Assembly (NCBI GenBank): GCA_031423635.1
Contig: JANPFX010000160.1
Coordinates: forward strand, 1-10,266
Origin: JANLQX01 sp031423635
GTDB taxonomy: Bacteria > Actinomycetota > Acidimicrobiia > Acidimicrobiales > JANYDT01
Direction of reading: 5' to 3'
DNA length: 10,266 nt
Shown: positions 1 through 6,256 of the stretch, piece by piece
Position numbering within the stretch: the first letter of the stretch is position 1
Layout of the letters: every line of letters begins with the position of its first letter
The notes under the pieces: model-generated
Databases searched by the model: none
What the model saw: only the letters and a program-made list of their open reading frames with translations
What the model was told of the DNA's origin: nothing
Position numbers and translations under genes: made by a program

Positions 1-565
1 ACGACGAGATCGACCGGCTCCGCCATGCGTCGACCCCCGTGTGGAGTTCCAGAAGGTTGCCGCGGTACTCCTCGGGGTTCCCCATGCCGTAGATGCAGCT
101 CACGGACGCGACGACGATCGTGTCGCGGCGGGTCAGCAGGCCGGAGGTCGACGCATGGCGGAGCCGGTCGATCTCGTCGTTGATCGACGAGTCCTTCGCG
201 ATGTAGGTGTCGGACGAGGCGATGTAGGCCTCGGGCTGGTAGTAGTCGTAGTAGGACACGAAGTACTCGACCCGGTTGTTCGGGAAGAACTCCCGGAACT
301 CGTTGGCCAGCTGGGCCGCGAGCGACTTGTTGGGGGCCAGGATCAGCGTGGGCTTCAGGACCTGTTCGATCGTCCAGGCGATCGTGGCCGACTTGCCGGA
401 CCCGGTGATGCCCAAGAGGGTCTGGAACCTATCGCCGCGTTTGATCCCCTCGACCAGGTTGGCGACGGCTTCGGGCTGGTCACCGGCCGGTTGATAGGCC
501 GACTCCACCTTGAAAGGCTTGCCCGGGAGCTGTCGGACGGGAGCGTCGGTCGAGGTTACGGACAT
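1..565 (-). CDS. uvrB: UvrABC excinuclease subunit B, N-terminal fragment (cut by window edge)
   Basis: UvrB is the DNA-damage verification helicase of nucleotide excision repair; it is loaded by UvrA and then recruits UvrC. About 177 N-terminal residues of a protein that is usually about 660-700 aa are readable. Visible motifs are the Walker A loop GITGSGKS (residues 52-59), LAPNKSLAAQLANEF (76-90), the Tyr-rich beta-hairpin YFVSYYDYYQPEAYI (101-115), KDSSINDEIDRLRH (124-137) and VASVSCIYGMGNPEEY (152-167). The ATG at 563-565 is the natural start: it lies 21 nt after the coaE stop, with a G-rich stretch AGGGGGG upstream. Residues after about G177 (bases 1-35) do not look like UvrB, where an Arg and an LLR-type segment are expected. 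Those bases are an exact reverse complement of 146-180, so the true match ends near base 36. The gene is probably intact in the organism and is broken here by a contig end. The identification is very secure. Confidence 0.95.
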   Translation of the reverse strand, partial: MSVTSTDAPVRQLPGKPFKVESAYQPAGDQPEAVANLVEGIKRGDRFQTLLGITGSGKSATIAWTIEQVLKPTLILAPNKSLAAQLANEFREFFPNNRVEYFVSYYDYYQPEAYIASSDTYIAKDSSINDEIDRLRHASTSGLLTRRDTIVVASVSCIYGMGNPEEYRGNLLELHTGVDAWRSRSISS

Positions 566-586
566 CCCACGAGTGTAAGGACCCCC

Positions 587-1228
587 CTATGACAGTTTTA
601 CGGGGTCCGGTTCCGAAGGTTTGGCGAACACCGATTCCGGGCGGGTCCGGATCCATTCCCAGACCGCGTCGACCTGTCCCTCCAGCTCTTCGACCGTCGT
701 CGAGTTGTCGATCACCCGGTCCGCCCGCGCAACACGGGCCTCACGGGTCATCTGGGCGGCCACTCGACGGCGAGCGTCGTCGACATCGAAGTTCCGGAAC
801 CGGACCAAACGGTCGATCGCCACCTCCGGGTCCACGTCGACCACGATCGAACCGACGAGTCCGTCCCTTGATCGATCGAACAGCAGCGCCGCATCGAGGA
901 CGATGACCCGGTCGGTGCCCACGTGGGCGGTGATCTGGCGGTTGATCTCGGCGCCGATGGCGGGGTGGGTGATCGCATTCAGCGCGGCGACCGACTCCGC
1001 GTCGCGAAAGGCCAGGGCGGCCAGGGCACCCCGATCGAGGAATCCGTCATCACGCAGAATCGTGGGCCCGAACCGTTCCACGAGCGCCATCAGCGCTGGC
1101 GTGCCCGGTTCGACCACCTGACGCGCGATCAGGTCGGCGTCGACGATCACCGCCCCACGACGGGACAGGGCCGCGGAGACGGTCGACTTCCCCGCCCCGA
1201 TGCCGCCTCCCAGACCGATCAGCTTCAT
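587..1228 (-). CDS. coaE: Dephospho-CoA kinase
   Basis: CoaE phosphorylates the 3'-hydroxyl of the dephospho-CoA ribose with ATP, the last step of coenzyme A synthesis in the cytosol. The protein is 213 aa, close to the usual 200-220 for single-domain CoaE. It opens with the P-loop MKLIGLGGGIGAGKST (1-16). DADLIAR (30-36) follows, then NAITHP (84-89), DAALLFD (112-118, the place of the common PLLFE-type motif), an Arg-rich lid segment at 143-159 with RRR at 153-155 and Gln159, and ADRVIDNSTTVEEL (169-182). The ATG at 1226-1228 places the P-loop at the N-terminus as expected; an upstream in-frame Met at 1279 would add 17 unlikely residues. No clear Shine-Dalgarno precedes it. It lies 21 nt upstream of uvrB on the same strand, so the two are probably co-transcribed, as coaE and uvrB are neighbours in other actinobacteria. 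Longer mycobacterial CoaE proteins carry an extra C-terminal domain that is absent here. Confidence 0.95.
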   Translation of the reverse strand: MKLIGLGGGIGAGKSTVSAALSRRGAVIVDADLIARQVVEPGTPALMALVERFGPTILRDDGFLDRGALAALAFRDAESVAALNAITHPAIGAEINRQITAHVGTDRVIVLDAALLFDRSRDGLVGSIVVDVDPEVAIDRLVRFRNFDVDDARRRVAAQMTREARVARADRVIDNSTTVEELEGQVDAVWEWIRTRPESVFAKPSEPDPVKLS

Positions 1229-1354
1229 AGGGCGACGACCGTACCCGACCGGCTCCGGCCAACGAGGCGCACCGCACAATCCGACGCGCCACCATCGAGA
1301 TCGGGAGCATCACCGACATCGGAACATCTTCAAGACTTCGTTCAAGGCGCGGCG

Positions 1355-1372
1355 GTCCTAGGTCGATAGGAC
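1355..1372. promoter_or_regulatory. Inverted repeat over the ribosome-binding site of the histidine kinase
   Basis: Perfect 6-bp arms GTCCTA and TAGGAC flank a 6-nt spacer (1361-1366). The right arm contains the AGGA (1368-1371) that is the best Shine-Dalgarno for the kinase ATG at 1381, with a 9-nt gap. The element could be a repressor operator or an RNA hairpin that hides the ribosome-binding site. Short inverted repeats also arise by chance, so a function is only inferred. Confidence 0.35.
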
Positions 1373-1380
1373 TACTGCCC

Positions 1381-3066
1381 ATGACCTCACCCACCGTCTC
1401 CTTTCGGCTGCCGGTGCGAAGCGCCGTCGACAATCGATCCGACCGTCTGGCCCCGTTCGAGGGGCCGGTCTCGGTCATCCGCGTGGCCGTTCTGCTGGTG
1501 ACGGCGTTCCTGGTCTTGCTCGACGCCCCCAAAGCCACCGATGACCGGGCGGTCATCGGTCTCGGCGTCGTGATCATGTGGACGATCGTCCGGATGCTCT
1601 CCCCGATCGTTCGCCAGGGGAACGAGCGCCTGCTCGCCGTCCACATCATCTTGGATCTGGCCCTCCCGATGACCCTGGTCTGCTTCACCGGCTACTGGTC
1701 GTCACCTCTCGCGTTGTGCCTCCTGCCCGGCATCGTCATCGGCGGCTTCGCCCACGGCGGACCCCTGGTGGTCGGATACGGGTCCCTCGTCGGCGTCATC
1801 ATCAGCCTCGTCGGCCTGACCGGAGAGGCCACCAACAACGGCGACGATCTCGAACTCGCCAGCGTCTGGATGCTTGCCCTGGTGGTCATCGCCGCACTCG
1901 CCGGGGTCGGCCACCGAATCGTGCGGGAAACCGACCGTCGACGCACCGCCGATGCCGACACCATGGGCAAGCTGACCCGGGCGAACCAACTCCTGGAATC
2001 GCTCCACCACCTCGCCCAGTCACTCCCCGCCTCGCTCGACCTCGAAGACGCGCTTGCCCGGACCAGCGCGAACGCCCAGAAGCTGCTGTCCGCCGACGGC
2101 GTGGCGATCTTCCTCTACGACAACATCCATTCCGCCTGGTCGTGTGCCCGGGCCGACGGCATCCGGGTGGCAGAAACCGTCGAGCAGCGATCGATGCCGG
2201 CGGCCCTCAACCAGGCCATCGCCTCCAGAGCCATCGCCAGCAGCGCCGACTTCGGCGACCAGACCTTCCTCGGGGAATCGGCCACCGGCATCTACAGCCC
2301 TTTGATCGCCCGGTCCGCGCTGATCGGCGCCATCGCCATCGAGTGGATCAAACCGGCGGGCTCAGGGCTCGAGGACGTCCAGCAGCGCGAGGTCCTGCGG
2401 AGCCTGGCCGAACCCTCGGCGATCGGCATCGACAATGCCCGCCTGTTCCTGCGCATCCGTGGCGTGGCAGCCAGCGAGGAGCGCAGCCGAATCGCCCGCG
2501 ACCTCCACGACAGGATCGGCCAATCGCTCGCGTATCTCGGCTTCGAACTCGACCGGAGCGCCAAAACCGTCGGCGATCCGACGATCGGCGCCGAACTCAG
2601 CCGCATGCGCGGAGAGGTCACGCGAGTCATCGCCGAAGTCCGCGAGACGCTCTACGACATCCGCACCGAGGTGGGCGAGGGGAATTCCTTCGTGGTGACG
2701 CTCGAACAGTTCCTCGAACGGGTGAGCGAACGGGCCTCCATCGTCATCGACTTCCGCCACCGGGTCGTCGGAACTCTTCCGCCACGGCAGGAACGCGAGA
2801 TGTGGCACATCGCCCAGGAGGCGATCGTCAACGTCGAGCGCCACGCCAAAGCCCGCAACGTGTGGGTCCGGTGGGAGACCGATGGCAAGAGCGCACTTCT
2901 CGAGATCCAAGACGACGGCAAGGGGTACGCCGCCAGCGAAGGTCGACGCGACTCCTACGGGCTTCGCGGTCTGCAAGAACGCGCAACATCAATCGGTGCG
3001 CGCGCCGAAATTTCATCACAACCCGGTCAAGGAACGGTCGTTCGTTGCCGATTGGAGGGTCTATGA
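1381..3066 (+). CDS. Membrane sensor histidine kinase, NarX/DegS-type (six TM helices, GAF, HisKA_3, HATPase)
   Basis: This 561-aa protein is a two-component sensor kinase. Six hydrophobic segments lie near residues 30-47, 56-73, 84-102, 108-123, 128-146 and 162-180, with no large extracytoplasmic loop, so sensing is probably within the membrane or by the cytosolic GAF domain. A linker leads to a GAF-like domain (about 215-357). The HisKA_3 dimerisation helix carries EERSRIARDLHDRIGQ (366-381), with the probable phospho-acceptor His376. The ATPase domain shows the N-box AQEAIVNVERHA (478-489, Asn484), the G1 box DDGKG (511-515), YGLRGL (526-531) and GQGT (549-552). The ATG at 1381 follows an AGGA at 9 nt. 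The stop overlaps the ATG of the response regulator as ATGA, so the two are translationally coupled and almost certainly partners. The ligand is unknown. The family is clear; the specific regulon is not. Confidence 0.93.
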   Translation: MTSPTVSFRLPVRSAVDNRSDRLAPFEGPVSVIRVAVLLVTAFLVLLDAPKATDDRAVIGLGVVIMWTIVRMLSPIVRQGNERLLAVHIILDLALPMTLVCFTGYWSSPLALCLLPGIVIGGFAHGGPLVVGYGSLVGVIISLVGLTGEATNNGDDLELASVWMLALVVIAALAGVGHRIVRETDRRRTADADTMGKLTRANQLLESLHHLAQSLPASLDLEDALARTSANAQKLLSADGVAIFLYDNIHSAWSCARADGIRVAETVEQRSMPAALNQAIASRAIASSADFGDQTFLGESATGIYSPLIARSALIGAIAIEWIKPAGSGLEDVQQREVLRSLAEPSAIGIDNARLFLRIRGVAASEERSRIARDLHDRIGQSLAYLGFELDRSAKTVGDPTIGAELSRMRGEVTRVIAEVRETLYDIRTEVGEGNSFVVTLEQFLERVSERASIVIDFRHRVVGTLPPRQEREMWHIAQEAIVNVERHAKARNVWVRWETDGKSALLEIQDDGKGYAASEGRRDSYGLRGLQERATSIGARAEISSQPGQGTVVRCRLEGL

Positions 3067-3749
3067 GTTCTCTGCTTCCCGCAGCGCCTGCACGATCGGC
3101 CGGGGCGCGTCCCCTCCGGCTGCTCCTGGTCGACGATCACCGCATGCTCCGCGAGGGCCTTCGTCGATCGATGGAGCTCTACGGGTTCGACGTCGTGGCC
3201 GAAGGGAGCGACGGGGAGGAAGGCGTGCGGCTGGCCCAGGCCCTGCGCCCCGACGTGGTCCTCATGGACGTCAGCATGCCGGTCCTCGATGGCGTCGAGG
3301 CGACCCGCCGGATCCGCCAGACGTGTCCCGACACCCAGGTCGTCATGCTGACCATGCACGCCGACAAGGATGTTCTCGCCAAGGCGATCCGCTGCGGCGC
3401 AGCCGGCTACCTGGTGAAGGACTGCTCGACCGACGAGGTCGCCGACGCCGTTCGCGCCGCGTCCAACGGTGAGGGCACCGTGTCGCCGGAGTTCGCGAAG
3501 TCGATGCTGCGCGAGGCAAAGTTCCCGATCCCGGACCGCCCCGGCGAGTCCGTCATCTCGAAGCGCGAAGAGGAAGTGCTCCAGCTCGTCGCCGACGGTT
3601 TCTCCACCGTCGAAGTGGCCCAGAAGCTCTACATCTCGATCAAGACGGTGAAGAACCACCTCGCCTCGATCTACCAGAAGCTCGACACCGCCGACCGCAC
3701 CCAGGCCGTTGTCCGCGCCGTGCGCATGGGCATCATCCGCCTCGACTGA
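3063..3749 (+). CDS. NarL/LuxR-family response regulator, partner of the upstream kinase
   Basis: This 228-aa DNA-binding regulator has a receiver domain at about 17-135 and a LuxR-type helix-turn-helix at about 166-225. Receiver residues are the acidic pair Asp24-Asp25 (LLVDDHRMLREGL), phospho-acceptor Asp69 (VVLMDVSMP), Thr97 (VVMLTMHAD) and Lys119 (GYLVKDCS). The output domain shows SKREEEVLQLVADGFSTVEV and KTVKNHLASIYQKL, the usual recognition-helix pattern, and then RTQAVVRAVRMGII. The ATG at 3063-3065 shares bases with the TGA of the kinase gene and follows GGAGGG inside the last kinase codons, a strong coupled start. The kinase should phosphorylate Asp69, favouring dimerisation and DNA binding. 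No target operator can be assigned from the window; the inverted repeat before the kinase and the CTGGGTC cluster just downstream are candidates only. The gene converges on rpsA. Confidence 0.95.
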   Translation: MSSLLPAAPARSAGARPLRLLLVDDHRMLREGLRRSMELYGFDVVAEGSDGEEGVRLAQALRPDVVLMDVSMPVLDGVEATRRIRQTCPDTQVVMLTMHADKDVLAKAIRCGAAGYLVKDCSTDEVADAVRAASNGEGTVSPEFAKSMLREAKFPIPDRPGESVISKREEEVLQLVADGFSTVEVAQKLYISIKTVKNHLASIYQKLDTADRTQAVVRAVRMGIIRLD

Positions 3750-3820
3750 CCCGCTGGTTTCCCGACACCGGCATTCCCCTACGGCGTCAGCCCGCGTGCT
3801 CGAACCTCGGCAGCGCGCTC

Positions 3821-3920
3821 CTGGGTCGGCATTTTCTCGCTGGGTCGGCTCACGTTCGCTGGGTCGGCATTTGCTCGAAATCTGCACGATTTTCGACCCA
3901 GTGCAGCTCAGCTGACCCAG
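3821..3920. repeat. Intergenic repeat cluster: three 19-bp direct repeats plus two inverted cores
   Basis: Three head-to-tail copies with an exact 19-bp period start at 3822, 3841 and 3860: TGGGTCGGCATTTTCTCGC, TGGGTCGGCTCACGTTCGC and TGGGTCGGCATTTGCTCGA. Each is preceded by C, giving a core CTGGGTC. Two reverse-oriented cores follow, CGACCCAG (3894-3901) and TGACCCAG (3913-3920). The third direct copy and the first inverted core can fold together: GATTTTCGACCCA (3888-3900) pairs with TGGGTCG and with TCGAAATC nearby. The short inverted pair CTGCAC (3882-3887) and GTGCAG (3901-3906) also lies within. The cluster sits between two converging genes, where no promoter is needed. It may be a dispersed intergenic repeat of the REP/MITE kind, a structured 3' end, or a multi-site protein-binding array. 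Copies and spacing are certain; the role is not known. Confidence 0.75.
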
Positions 3921-3934
3921 GACACATGCACGCA

Positions 3935-3975
3935 GACGCGGCGAAGGGGCGCCACAGGCGCCCCTTCGTCGTGTC
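3935..3975. terminator. Strong hairpin, probable bidirectional terminator between the response regulator and rpsA
   Basis: A perfect 12-bp stem CGAAGGGGCGCC / GGCGCCCCTTCG (3942-3953 with 3957-3968) closes an ACA loop. On the plus-strand RNA it extends to 19 pairs (3935-3953 with 3957-3975) using two G-U wobbles; on the minus strand those two become A-C mismatches. It lies 15 nt beyond the rpsA stop and 186 nt beyond the regulator stop. No T-run follows on either side, as is common for hairpins in GC-rich actinobacteria, so termination is inferred from position and stem strength. Confidence 0.7.
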
Positions 3976-3989
3976 CGGATCGAAACGGA

Positions 3990-5354
3990 TCAGGCTTCGG
4001 GAGCCTCGGATGCTTCGGCCGCAGCGGCTTCGCCAGCTGCTGCCTCGGTGGCCTCGGCCTGCTGACGGTTGTACTCCTCGAGCCACGCGGCCTGGGCCTC
4101 GTTGTCGGGCGTGAACTCGCCGGTGGTGTACTCGCCGATGTAGTTGCCGGCCTCGTCGTAGGCGTGCTCGCCGAACGCGGCCTGGTACTCGGCGGCGACG
4201 ACGCCACCCTCCGCGGCCTGCTTGATCGACAGGCTGATCCGCCGACGCTGGAGGTCGAGGTCGATGATCTTGACCCAGAGCTCTTCGTTGACGGCGACGA
4301 CCTGCTCGGGATGTTCGACGTGGTGGCCGGCCATCTCCGAGATGTGGACGAGGCCTTCGATGCCCTCGCCGACCTGCACGAATGCTCCGAACGGCACCAT
4401 CTTGGTGACCCGTCCGTAGACGAGCTCGCCGACGCGGTGGTTCGACGCGAACTCCGCCCACGGATCCTGCTGCGTGGCCTTCAACGACAGGCTGATCCGC
4501 TCACGGCTGTAGTCGACCTCGAGCACCTGGACGGTGATGCGATCGCCGACGGTGACGACGGTCGACGGGTGGTCGACGTGCTTCCATGACAGCTCGGACA
4601 CGTGGACGAGACCGTCCATGCCGCCGAGATCGACGAACGCACCGAAGTTGACGACGCTCGAAACGACGCCCTCGCGGACCTCGCCCGGCTTGAGGTTGGC
4701 GAGGAAGTCCTCGCGCTGTTCCTTCTGCGTCTCTTCCAGCCAAGCACGGCGGGACAGGACCACGTTGTTGCGGTTCTTGTCGAGCTCGATGATCTTGGTC
4801 TCGACCTCACGGCCCACGTAGGGCAGCAGGTCGCGGACGCGGCGGAGTTCGACCAGCGATGCCGGCAGGAAGCCACGGAGACCGATGTCGACGATGAGGC
4901 CGCCCTTGACGACTTCGATGACGGGGCCCTTGACGACGCCGTTGTTCTCCTTGATCTTCTCGATCGTGCCCCAGGCGCGCTCGTACTGGGCGCGCTTCTT
5001 GGACAGGACGAGACGACCTTCCTTGTCCTCTTTGGTGAGGACGAGCGCTTCGATCTCCTCGCCGAGCGAGACGATCTCCGACGGGTTCACGTCGTTGCGG
5101 ATCGACAGCTCGCGGGACGGGATGACGCCTTCGGACTTGAAGCCGATGTCGAGGAGGACTTCGTCCTTGTCGATCTTGACGACCGTGCCCTTGACGATGT
5201 CTCCATCGTCGAACTCGACGATGGTGCCGTTTATCAGATCTTCGAAGCTGGTACTGAGATCGTTGAAGGTGATCTGACGGGGGGTGTAGTTACCCGCCTC
5301 GTCGAAGGAACCGAAGAGACCCTCGGTCTCCATTGCGGTTGCCATATCAGTCAT
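3990..5354 (-). CDS. rpsA: 30S ribosomal protein S1
   Basis: S1 binds mRNA on the small ribosomal subunit and helps initiation on leaders lacking a strong Shine-Dalgarno. The 454-aa protein holds four S1/OB-fold repeats at about 50-119, 137-202, 224-292 and 309-378, the normal actinobacterial number, against six in Escherichia coli. Diagnostic segments are LTKEDKEGRLVLSKKRAQYE (106-125), KGGLIVDIGLRGFLPASLVE (150-169), VVNFGAFVDLGGMDGLVHVS (234-253) and PFGAFVQVGEGIEGLVHISE (321-340). The tail from 399 holds YDEAGNYIGEY, matching the YD-x-GNYI segment recalled from mycobacterial RpsA, and ends in an Ala/Glu-rich stretch. The chosen ATG (5352-5354) follows AAAGG with an 11-nt gap. Further ATGs at residues 4 and 8 are possible. 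A longer reading from 5573 is rejected because it overlaps the methyltransferase gene and is not S1-like. Transcription likely starts in the 128-bp leader. Confidence 0.97.
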   Translation of the reverse strand: MTDMATAMETEGLFGSFDEAGNYTPRQITFNDLSTSFEDLINGTIVEFDDGDIVKGTVVKIDKDEVLLDIGFKSEGVIPSRELSIRNDVNPSEIVSLGEEIEALVLTKEDKEGRLVLSKKRAQYERAWGTIEKIKENNGVVKGPVIEVVKGGLIVDIGLRGFLPASLVELRRVRDLLPYVGREVETKIIELDKNRNNVVLSRRAWLEETQKEQREDFLANLKPGEVREGVVSSVVNFGAFVDLGGMDGLVHVSELSWKHVDHPSTVVTVGDRITVQVLEVDYSRERISLSLKATQQDPWAEFASNHRVGELVYGRVTKMVPFGAFVQVGEGIEGLVHISEMAGHHVEHPEQVVAVNEELWVKIIDLDLQRRRISLSIKQAAEGGVVAAEYQAAFGEHAYDEAGNYIGEYTTGEFTPDNEAQAAWLEEYNRQQAEATEAAAGEAAAAEASEAPEA

Positions 5355-5404
5355 AAGAGGTATTGCCTTTACATCGCTCGGGACGATCGCCCGTGCCGGC
5401 GCGA

Positions 5405-5432
5405 CCCTTCGAACGGGGATTCGTACGAAGGG
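5405..5432 (-). promoter_or_regulatory. Leader hairpin with embedded palindrome upstream of rpsA
   Basis: CCCTTCG (5405-5411) and CGAAGGG (5426-5432) are perfect 7-bp arms around a 14-nt loop. The loop side contains the perfect 10-bp palindrome TTCGTACGAA (5420-5429). If the promoter candidate at 5438-5467 is real, this hairpin is at the very 5' end of the rpsA transcript. S1 represses its own mRNA through leader structures in Escherichia coli; an equivalent role here is a hypothesis. The palindrome could instead be a protein-binding site. Confidence 0.35.
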
Positions 5433-5437
5433 GAACA

Positions 5438-5467
5438 ACGCTACCAGCGCCGCCCACCGACTTCGAA
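5438..5467 (-). promoter_or_regulatory. Candidate sigma-70-type promoter for rpsA
   Basis: On the minus strand a TAGCGT hexamer (5438-5443) fits the TAnnnT -10 pattern. It has an 18-bp spacer to TTCGAA (5462-5467), a weak -35. It is the best-looking pair I found in the 128-bp gap between the methyltransferase stop and the rpsA start, and it would give a leader of about 75-80 nt. The -35 is poor and the -10 pattern is common by chance. Confidence 0.3.
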
Positions 5468-5482
5468 CCACTCCGGAACAGG

Positions 5483-6256
5483 TCAGCCGGTCGGCCGATG
5501 GGCGAGGAGGAGGAACTCGGGAAGGTCGACGATCGGGCGGTTCTTCGCGTACGACCCGGGGGTCACCGACCACACCGCGTCCACCGTCAGGCCGGCCCGG
5601 TCGGCCAGCAGACGCAGCTCCCGGGGAGTGAAGCAGGTGGTCCAGAGATCAGCCCCCTTGCCCCGGCCGGCGGCGTCCTTCACCTCGGTGGCCTCATGGT
5701 TCACGCCGGTTTCCGCATCGAAGGTGTCACTCGACTCGAGGTGGCGGAGCTGGAAATACGCACTGAACGCGCTGAGGACCAGTCGTCCGCCCGGCTTCAG
5801 AGCCCGCGCCATCCGAGCAAGGACATCCCCGTCAGCGGCGCCGTCGGCCTCGCGACCGAGCAGGCCGAAGCCGCCCTGACAAAGCGAGAGCACGACGTCG
5901 TACTCCCCGTCCACCTCGAGGACCCGGGCGTCGACCCGCCGGAACGTTGCCGGCACGGCCCGCTCCCGCGCAGCGTCGTTCCCCAGATCGACGAAGGTCT
6001 GGGAGATGTCCAGACCGTCGGCAAGCACCCCGAGCCCGGCGAACGCCAGCGTGTGACGTCCGGGCCCACAGCCGACGTCGAGCAGCCGGTCCCCCGGTCG
6101 GACGCCGGTGACCTCGGTGAGAAAGGCCACTTCCTGGGCCGTCCCCTTGGTGAACGAATACCGCAAATACGATGGACCCATGTGCGCGGCAAGGTCCTCG
6201 AACCAATGACCGCGTGCGTCCGGTGCGTCCGGGTCAGTGACAGGAGCATCCGACAT
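5483..6256 (-). CDS. Class I SAM-dependent methyltransferase (minus strand, upstream of rpsA)
   Basis: This 257-aa protein has the Rossmann-fold methyltransferase pattern. Motif I is RLLDVGCGPGRHTLAFA (57-73) and binds SAM. Acidic Asp83 in ADGLDIS probably contacts the ribose, and Asp109 in RRVDAR is near the adenine site. YDVVLSLCQGGFGLL (119-133) is motif IV and LKPGGRLVLSAF (153-164) is the post-motif strand. An N-terminal segment HWFEDLAAHMGPSYLRYSF (17-35) and a C-terminal PRELRLLADRAGL (211-223) resemble members acting on small molecules, but the substrate cannot be assigned. The ATG (6254-6256) shares bases with the ATG of the divergent methyltransferase, and the Shine-Dalgarno is weak. 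An upstream start at 6358 would add 34 unlike residues and overlap that gene further. It lies 128 bp upstream of rpsA on the same strand and may be read through into it. Confidence 0.87.
   Translation of the reverse strand: MSDAPVTDPDAPDARGHWFEDLAAHMGPSYLRYSFTKGTAQEVAFLTEVTGVRPGDRLLDVGCGPGRHTLAFAGLGVLADGLDISQTFVDLGNDAARERAVPATFRRVDARVLEVDGEYDVVLSLCQGGFGLLGREADGAADGDVLARMARALKPGGRLVLSAFSAYFQLRHLESSDTFDAETGVNHEATEVKDAAGRGKGADLWTTCFTPRELRLLADRAGLTVDAVWSVTPGSYAKNRPIVDLPEFLLLAHRPTG
6241..6246 (+). promoter_or_regulatory. Shine-Dalgarno deciding the start of the plus-strand methyltransferase
   Basis: CAGGAG lies 8 nt before the ATG at 6255, the best spacing among the candidate starts (6237, 6255, 6309). 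It falls inside the first codons of the divergent methyltransferase. This site is why 6255 was preferred over 6309, which has only GGCGGG directly against it. Confidence 0.6.

Noticed and set aside
146..180. Biological hairpin or attenuator formed with bases 1-35
   Set aside because: It would lie within conserved uvrB coding sequence and coincides exactly with loss of UvrB similarity, so an artefact is far more likely.
1578..3062. Open frame continuing upstream of the response regulator, suggesting a 723-aa protein
   Set aside because: The upstream part is an Arg/Pro-rich reading of the kinase gene in another frame. The ATG at 3063 has a strong Shine-Dalgarno and the receiver begins soon after.
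3822..3878. CRISPR array at the 19-bp direct repeats
   Set aside because: The units abut with no spacers, are only 19 bp, and no cas genes are present.
3027..3887. Minus-strand open frame opposite the response regulator
   Set aside because: The plus strand encodes an unmistakable receiver plus LuxR domain; the antisense product has no motif and runs into the repeat cluster.
5355..5573. N-terminal extension of rpsA from a start at 5573
   Set aside because: It would overlap the methyltransferase 3' end, adds 73 residues not seen in S1, and skips the AAAGG site in front of 5354.
4602..5879. Long plus-strand open frame (425 codons) opposite rpsA
   Set aside because: It is antisense to a clear S1 protein, rich in Asp/Val/Leu, with no recognisable domain. 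Open antisense frames are expected from GC-rich third positions.
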